A stretch of DNA of 23,874 nt. Source: Saccoglossus kowalevskii (taxonomy: Eukaryota > Hemichordata > Enteropneusta > Harrimaniidae). The stretch is taken from contig NW_003141807.1 in the NCBI RefSeq assembly GCF_000003605.2, positions 486,724 through 510,597 of the forward strand, written 5' to 3'. Shown piece by piece: positions 1-8,100 of the stretch. How positions within the stretch are numbered: position 1 is the stretch's first letter; every line of letters starts with the position of its first letter. The position numbers were made by a program, and so were the translations under genes. The notes under the pieces are model-generated. The model searched no databases. It was not told the DNA's origin and saw only the letters and a list, made by a program, of their open reading frames with translations.

Positions 1-1744
1 TGACATCAGCAAAAAATTGTTATTCAAAAACATCTTACAAAAGGCTCATTACAAAAAAGCGAAACAGATAACTATTACGCATTGAATGAGTTCAGTTGTT
101 CGTATTGTGATGTTATGTTTCATGATACCAATGTGAAAGCTGTAAAATGTAACATTTAAGGGAGCATTAACGGGAGATGGACATATGTAAGGCACATAAA
201 CGTTTAATTAATTTATATAATAAGCGTTTATTATAACTATTACAAGATAATTAACTGCACAACTAATGTACGCTAATGGATCTATCCATCGTTATTATAA
301 AGAATGGCAATTCCGAAGCAGCTCTAAGTTAGCTGTTCAAATCCAGGTATGTCAATCCATACAAACAAACATAATAACAACTTGAATTGTATGATAATTA
401 ATATTGTCAGACAATTTATTCTACAACTAGAAGGCAATCCGATAGCGCATACCTCCACTACAGAATCAAGTAACTTATTCTTACATATATCTTACATATA
501 CTGTGTGTGTCCTTTATATGACAGAACACCTTTATCATATTGACATAAGCTTCTAATATCGTCTTATAAAAGACGGAACAAATTTGTATTGAATAGTTTA
601 CGAGATTGACGATTTCTGAAAATTCAAGAGCAGCTGGAAGCAGATATTATGTAAATTCTTATGTCAGGGGATATTCATACTGAAAATGTTTGTTACCATA
701 AAAACCTGATAAACATCTCTACTACTTTAGAAATTTTACGAGAAAGGATTATTACCTTCGTAAGTAATAAATTAAGTAATTCTCAAAATTGACATGGCTA
801 GAAAATACAACTGCTATCAAAAGCTCAATGGTGTTCAACCTTAGTGTCAAATTTATTAGAAGATCATTTTTTCGGAACTTAAATCCTGTCATGAGGAATA
901 AATGTATGGATGACAGAAAAAGTGAAGTTATAAATATTAACCACAATCAATATATATTGTCCATGTAAGTGATTTTTATGTAATATTTGAAAACAGTAAA
1001 TGATCACATCATATACCGTATTTTTAATTTAGGGATATATTATTACATGCTAATGTTGAATGTGCTTATTGTCAAATTTAAGATAATAATCATAATTATT
1101 GTACTCAATCATTTAATGTTCATTTCATTCACATTTATATGTGTTAATAATGTATTTTCCCACATTTGCCCGCTGAGGTATCCTTCTGTTACTGCTCCAC
1201 TAATTTTCACAAACACAAAGGCAATGTCTGTGTGTTTATAATGCAGGCGGCCATATTTCTGTTTTCACAAAACATTTTGGAGAACATAAACGTTTACCAG
1301 CCAATACAGCATATTTATTTTATCTGCTACGAAAATAAAATCCGTTTTTGAACGACATTATCTTCTAATAATCGAAACATAAATCATATATCACCAGCAA
1401 TCTACGACAGTTAAAATATACCAAAAATGATGCAACTGAAATGCATTTGGTATTAATTGTTATTAGGATGAAAGTGGGTAGAAGATAATGTAAAATCGAC
1501 GATCATTTTAGAATTAGTATCTTGGGTAGTATTGACTATTCACTAGAATGACTTACTCAGACTGACAGCATGAGAACCAACTTTTATTACGTATAATATT
1601 AATAATTGCGACATTATTTTAATCATTTTCTCAGTGATGGTATGTAATGACCCCGGCGAAATTTTACGCAAACATTATTTGTGTAATTTGGAATAATTAT
1701 TTTCTAGTCTTTTCATTTCTGACTGTCCATCTTTAATATGTAGT

Positions 1745-1906
1745 GTCATTGGGAGACTTATCTTGACAATTGTTGGTTCTTCTTGTTCTACATATCACTG
1801 TGCCGACACATGTCACGGTTTAGCCCATATACTTTCGCAAACTAAGGGCTTTGATCCGCGGTATATCAACAAGATCTTATTTGGACCCATCAACATGCCT
1901 GAATGA
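1745..1906 (+). other. Conserved open segment of unknown nature, copy A
   Basis: The frame starting at 1745 is open to a TGA at 1904 and includes CSTYHCADTCHGLAHILSQT and FDPRYINKIL. Copy B has the same frame at 16264-16464, open further because of a 1-nt difference. Cys and His positions are kept. It may be an exon scrap of another gene or an old repeat. I do not recognise a family, and no splice sites clearly bound it. Confidence 0.3.
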
Positions 1907-2142
1907 GTTGCACAAGCTTATTTTTATGAGTTCAACACTAAAGTGATAAATTGTGTACCTAAAAGGTGTATGACCTTATATTTTTGTTCGATAATAAATC
2001 AGATCAGTGCCCTATGTCCTTAAACGCTGACAGCGTAATTCGTCTATTTATGAATGTTGTTTGTCGAGGGAGTATCATTCGTTCGTGTCGCGAGTTAACT
2101 AACTGGTGCCTTTCTGTACTAGCAGATTTCAATTGATCCATA

Positions 2143-2157
2143 TGACTCATTGACTCA
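2143..2157 (+). promoter_or_regulatory. Paired TGACTCA (AP-1/TRE-like) motifs, copy A
   Basis: TGACTCATTGACTCA holds two TGACTCA heptamers one base apart, about 1.44 kb upstream of the start codon. The pair and its flank ('ccatatgactcattgactc') are unchanged in copy B. TGACTCA is the known AP-1/TRE core. That it controls this gene is inference. Confidence 0.4.
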
Positions 2158-2822
2158 CTAAGCGACAGCCTACATAGAGTTGTTTGTCGAAACGAGGTCA
2201 TAATACTGCCTAAGTGTCATTATTGAGAAATTTTGAAGACAGAGGATGAAGGACCACCAGGACGCATACTAATCAAGGTCACTGGTAGGACACCATATAC
2301 TTCCCCATTCGTTTCTGTACGGTCTAAAAACCTTTGAATGAATAATTTGGGCTGTTCAATACCTACCATTCGAGTTGTGAATGAAAAAAATATTCAATGT
2401 ATAATTCAATTCTGGAATTGCTCAGATGTGTACAGTATTAGTTAGGAATGTATTGACTCCAGCAACACGGTTATTTACGCGATTACTGAAACACTTCCTG
2501 TGGAACAGAAAACAGGAAAAACAAAAAAATGTATCAACATTGTGACATGACCTTTCTCACACTTAATTATACTGCATATGATATGTTGCAAAATTGACAT
2601 TAACGTTTTGTCATTTTCTGGCGGCCAAAGTCACGTGACTGCTAAAGCATTAATTCGTGAAAAAGGCAGCCAATATAGCAATGTTATAGCAACAAAACAT
2701 GATATGACATGAAAAGTCTCAGAAGTAGAGAAATCGAACCCTCGAACTAATATAGCTGGGAAAAGCCGTGACATACATGAATTTTCAAATATTTGGCCTA
2801 AACGTTCCAGAGAAAATGATTT

Positions 2823-2930
2823 TTAAAGCGCGGTGGTCGTCGCGCAGCGCTTGAATTTCATGTAAATAAACAATGTATTTTACACGCGTTGTATACGTCG
2901 CTATGCGGCACGACGACTGCCGCCCTTTAA
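2823..2930. mobile_element. TTAA-flanked MITE-like element, 108 bp
   Basis: The segment begins TTAAAGCGCGG and ends CCGCCCTTTAA. Its two ends form an imperfect inverted repeat of about 25 bp sharing GGTGGTCGTCG-like and CGACGACTGCC-like cores. TTAA at both ends suggests a TTAA target-site duplication, as made by piggyBac- and Kolobok-type transposases. It is much more GC-rich than its surroundings, has no coding capacity, and is absent from copy B. Confidence 0.55.
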
Positions 2931-3548
2931 GAATTTTGTGTTATTTTCAGTTAATCCAGTATACTTTTTTGAAGATAATATTGTTTTTCAAAATTCGCAA
3001 GTTAAAAAAATGAAACAAACGACTGACAACAAAACAATCCACGAGAACAAAACAATCAACAAGTACACTACATCATGTATTATACTACATAGTTAATTCA
3101 GTATATGAAACATATATGGATACCATTATTTACACGAAGTTGTAAAAGTTGTTGACATGACAGTAAATCAGTTTGAGTAGTAGCAAATAACAATACAATT
3201 ATACGACGTTGTGGTACTGAAATGAAGATAATAAAGATTACAGTAACTTTACGACCTTGAAAATACTTGATATGACGTCAGTATAGTGGCATGTTTAGTG
3301 GTTGTCAGGTCAATAGTTCGTTGATGAAAATACTTCAATTGCGCTATTTTTGTCTTAAAACTAGTAATATGTCTATACATAACGACTACAACGACAAGGT
3401 GTGGTATTTCTGACCATCTATTTCTCATCCATAAAACTCAATAACAGTAAGTACAATAGAAAATATAAATAAAAAATAGTGAATACAATAAATAAAGTGT
3501 AAATGCTGTACAACGCAATATAGATAATTTCATATTTGTTTATTTTAG

Positions 3549-5186
3549 AACAATTATTCAAAAAACATTCACATCATCCAAGAAGAATGGGAGCAAACTT
3601 ATCAAAGAATTCAGGCTTGGACCAGAGATTGGGTGACAAATATTGTTATTCAGAATTGAAGATGCAAGAGCAATTGCGCCATGCGTGGGACACTGACGAC
3701 ATGTCTTCATGTATGAAGGTTTTGAAGGATGGGTTCACTGCACAAATATGCAAAGACAAACATAAACGATCGTCACATATCACCATGGATGGCATTAGGG
3801 GAAAGATGATGTATCACACTGGGGTTCACGTCTTTCGAATCAACTGTCCCAAAAATAGGCGAGGCAAAGATACTATGATTGGAGTAGTGACTCCCCAAGC
3901 ACCTATGGAATGTCAAGATAACTTCCCACTTCTTGGTGCTACTGAAGACTCATGGGGCTGGAATCTCACTAACAATAAATTATTTCATGGTGGTGAAGAC
4001 GTCGGTGTTTATCCGTCTGGTGGCTCCTATGTAGTGCCAGATAGTATATATATGGCTTTAGATTTAGATAATAGAATTGTGAGGTGAGGATATTGAAAGG
4101 TTATACCACTCCCGATGATTGTTAAGCTGTTTAAACAATTTGTATTTAATCCAATATGACCACCAAGCCCTGTGACCAATTTCGGTACATGTTTTTGTCA
4201 TGTATAACATTGAATTATTTTCGATTCAGATAAAACATTCACAAGTTAAACAAATTGTAATTAATTTTGAAATTTGTGCCGTAAATCCAAGATAATCACA
4301 TGTTAATATAATTGCAAGAAAGAATGACACGGCATTAAATTATGAGGCACTGATTTGCTAATGATGCGGCTAAATTGCTCATAATGTAGCCATTGTTTCC
4401 TGTGGCAAAACCTTTTTAATGTAGCTACTTTGTTAGCAAAATAGTGTCTCATACTATAATATCGACGTTCAAACATTTCTCGCTGTCACAGCTGTCATTG
4501 ATTACAAAACATATGGTACACCACATTAATTTCAATTTATAAAGCATTAGTAATTACGAGTAATGGAGCTCTTCCTGTTTGTATTTAATTCAAGTTGGCG
4601 GCAGATGCCCCAAAACCAAGTTTCAAATCAATGTGGTTAGTGGTTCAAACTGATTGATAAGTGTTGCTAAGTGATAGCCCACATTTCAATAATGCCAAAA
4701 CACAGTGACAAATCATAATTTTGCATTATTTGAAAACATTCTGTTCAGCTCTATAGACCATTTTAACATTTTAAGCAATAAGAATATATAGTATTATTTA
4801 CATTATGCTTTCCCGTTCTATATGATTTGTGTACTCCCTACTCGATCAGATATTTATGCCAGATTATTTAGTTTCGGGGTAGGTCTCCTAGTGGCAGAAA
4901 GCAGAGATTGCCAATCAGATGATTCGATTCCACTGAACATGTTAAAATGTAGAAAAATGAGAATACGTATAAGTTCATGCCTAGAAACATGTCGTGTAAC
5001 AGTAACATATATGACAGACGCCGACTATAGTCTTTTTCCCTGGATTTTTTTTTTTTAGTTTTCGTGATGATCGAAATAACTTGGGAGTGGCCTTTAGTAA
5101 GATACCATTATATACAATACTATGTATTGCCGCCTGTACATCAAGTTATCAGTGTAAAATTAAAATGATATATATGGGAACAGAGA
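3549..5186 (+). CDS. Copy A exons 1-2: N-terminus and SPSB-like SPRY domain
   Basis: Exon 1 spans 3549-4083 (coding from 3587) and exon 2 spans 5059-5186. They join in phase 2. The protein matches SPSB-type SPRY domains segment by segment: DGIRGK, GVHVFRI (SPSB 'GLHVWQI'), a short basic RRGKDTMIGV, DSWGWNLTNNKLFHGG (SPSB 'ESWGWDLGRNRLYHDG'), VPDSIYMALDLDN, then FRDDRNNLGVAF and CKIKMIYMG. The SPSB peptide-pocket segment 'VWG' appears to be replaced by Ser/Tyr (TSSYQC), so the ligand probably differs. No SOCS box follows; the chain runs straight into an NHR domain. The acceptor of exon 2 follows a pure T tract. The intron between them (4084-5058, 975 bp) shows no other gene. Confidence 0.88.
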
Positions 5187-8100
5187 GTGAGTATGCGCAT
5201 TGTTTAATTTGCTTACGATCGAATTACAATATATTAAATATATTCTTGGAGCATTTGGAGTTGAACTTGTATTCTGTGAACTAAATCGCGACTATTTTCA
5301 TGTAAATAATTAAAATATCAATTAATATTAGCACGTATCCCTCCACCGATTGGTGAAAGTTACTATACATTTGACACCAATTTCAATGAATATATGGAAA
5401 TCACGTTTAGTGGAAGAGTTGCCGTGGGACAAAGGTAAACCATACTAATAAATATTTACATGTTTTTTTCAAAACTCTGTATGGTATATGTGTTTCTGAT
5501 GTATTTCGTATATTTACTTTAAACCGTATATCATGGTTACATATATACATATGCATCAGCTTATTAGATAACTATGATAAAAGACGGATTTTGACAAGCA
5601 ATCCGCTCAGGATTGATGAGATGTTTGAGGTTCGTGTTGATGCTGTGGTCCCAGGACAAAACAAAATTCTTGAGATAGGAATCACAACAAAAACGGGCGA
5701 GATATGCATGTGGTCTGGTTTACACGTGTTTGAGAATGGTCAACCGATTTTAGAAGTCCAGAAAAATCTAGATGACGCCACGGTAAGATTGTTTTTGCAT
5801 ATATGTTCATTTGATAATTCGACATTTAAAACCATGACACACAATTTCTAGCGTTTGGGAACGATTTAGGTATTGCAATATACGGATACACGGATTGGAG
5901 CAACAGAGATGCAACGAATGTGTATTTTCGCCTGACTTATATGCCTAGTATGTCTATCCAGACAGGTGATACAATCGGAGTAGAACGACACAGAGATGAC
6001 TCAATTAGTTTTTATTTCAATGGTGAGACAATTAGCAATAAAATACAATTGGAAAGTAGACCACATGAAGTGTATGGTTCCATTGAGATGTGTGAAGAGA
6101 CGCATAGGGTCACTATTTGTCGTGAGTACCGGTAGTTTTTTTCATTGTATGTTGCATTTGAATAAAAAATCACGGGAGGGGAAAAAAGAAAGTTTCGTTT
6201 ATAATCCATAGTAAAACCACTATTTGTATTTTACACACACAATAGGCAACACCACATTTATTACGTACGTACATTTTATGAGAACCATTGCCACAATTGT
6301 GATTCGTGTGCCAAGTGCCACTAGTTAATTTATCATTGTTTTGAACTCGCATTGTAAGTGTCAGGAATTTTTTATTAAAAGATTTGTTGAACTTCTCGTT
6401 AGTATTTCATATTTCATGTTCGTGAACCGGCAAAATTACATCTATGCTATGTATTCCGGGAATTATTGTCGTTCACAGACAAAGAATCAAATATATTAGT
6501 CTAACAAAACTACTAATAAAAATAAACAACGAGTAACACTCCCACTAAGTGACATTATGATGTTTTCTAGCGTTGAAAGTTTAGTTCTTGTAGAAATATC
6601 ATTTTTGATTACAGACAAGTTACCTTGGTCATTGAGTCACTAATTTGGGTAAGGCACGACAAGACATACAGTATCACGGCAATGCTGTCTAACATGTAGA
6701 TATCATCATAGATATTACATCTGTTGAGGCATGACGGAAAAACCTCCAATACTTACTGTCGTTAGATTTGAATTTCACAACATTATTTACACCATTTTTA
6801 GCGAAGTAAAATGCAGTAAAACGTCTAATGCACACCCCGTGTGGATTTTTCAGCGATGATCAGGTCGTATATAAGATATAACATCCGTACTACACAAAAA
6901 AGGTAAAGATCTAAAAAAAAGAAAACTTCTGCGGTGTCAACAATAATCACACAATTGAAATCACACAATTGGAACTATATAAAGAGATAAGCTGAGAAAC
7001 TGTTTTTTTTCAGACTCCTACAAATCAGGTAATACCAAACGAATCGTTGGGGTAACATGGCGCCAACCGCACCTAATTATACGTAAAATGTAGAATACAT
7101 TCCTGGGGTATTTGAAACCAAATTTATCGTTCAACTGAAAGACTGTCACTGATTGTCGCTCCTTGCATACGATAATGTATGATCCGACAACAAATTTAAA
7201 AAAAAATCATACAGCTAAATTGTTGGTTTGGTTTGCTGACTGTTTTACCAATGTGCGTTTACGAAACGTTATGTCGCCTGGTGCAGTATGTATCCCATTC
7301 GTGACTAAATCCAGATCAGAAAAATCGGTTTCACAGTTATTGATTTTTTTTCAGCATCCAGTATATCCAGTAATACACGTGAAACTGACACAAGCGTGTT
7401 AAGAGATACAATACAACAATGTGATCCAAATGCTGCGATGTTTAAAATGAGACAGACGGTTCAAGCATTAAAGGATGATATGTTTTCAACTGTTGAGGAA
7501 AAACTTGATGCCGTGATATCAAATATCCACGACCCGATCAAATATAATCCAGATGTAAATACACATCGATTATTTGGAGATCACCTAGCAAAAATTGGCG
7601 CAGCAGAAGAGCTAACAAAACTGTTGAAAGCAATAATAGATATGAAACTCTACTCTAAGTATGTATCTGGTGTGAATGTTATTTGCATCACATGTTTGAA
7701 CCTCTGTGATGAAAGTTTTCGGATCAGTAGAGCATTCTGCCAGTGTGGATTGTGATATTAATCATTTTACTTGGAAAGTTCAACATTCATAAAGATTTAA
7801 GAAATGAGGTAGGTCTAATTACTCTATGTTACAATTATACAAATTATGATATTGTCGACTTAGTGTAGTATGATTCCCTGATCTTTTTTTGTATTTTGCA
7901 GAAAATCCGATCATTGGTGTGGACGACACTTGGAATTATGTACAACTGTGTAAAATTGTCTGAGAATCAAACATTTTTTGCAAACCAGGCTATTGTAGAG
8001 TGTCTGCTACCTTTTACCGAATCACACACAATGATAATATCTATTACAGCAATGTTAGTTTTAACCACCATATCTCATGAACACACATATATAGTTACAG

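Larger units (their letters stand above)
1..3548. other. Upstream region of copy A gene, no recognised gene
   Basis: AT-rich DNA, largely shared with 14755-17692, which suggests that the promoter and any 5' untranslated exons were duplicated with the gene. Short open stretches in it are not conserved as frames between the copies, except the segment at 1745-1906. A block at about 2650-3225 is absent from copy B and contains the TTAA-flanked element at 2823-2930. I cannot place a transcription start. The acceptor at 3547-3548 implies at least one non-coding upstream exon. Confidence 0.6.

Noticed and set aside
5851-5961. Open stretch before the last NHR exon (FGNDLGIAIYGYTDW...) as part of the coding exon
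   Set aside because: It is in frame with the exon, but joining it to the previous exon at 'tttctag' gives the wrong phase in both copies. NHR domains go from 'NLD' to 'GD.VGV' within a few residues, which the acceptor at 5961 reproduces.
5059-6121. Reading the NHR part as a second SPRY domain
   Set aside because: The GDTIGVERH...FYFNGE segment and the overall strand order match NHR; SPRY landmarks (WGW, VPD, ALDMD) occur only in the upstream exons.
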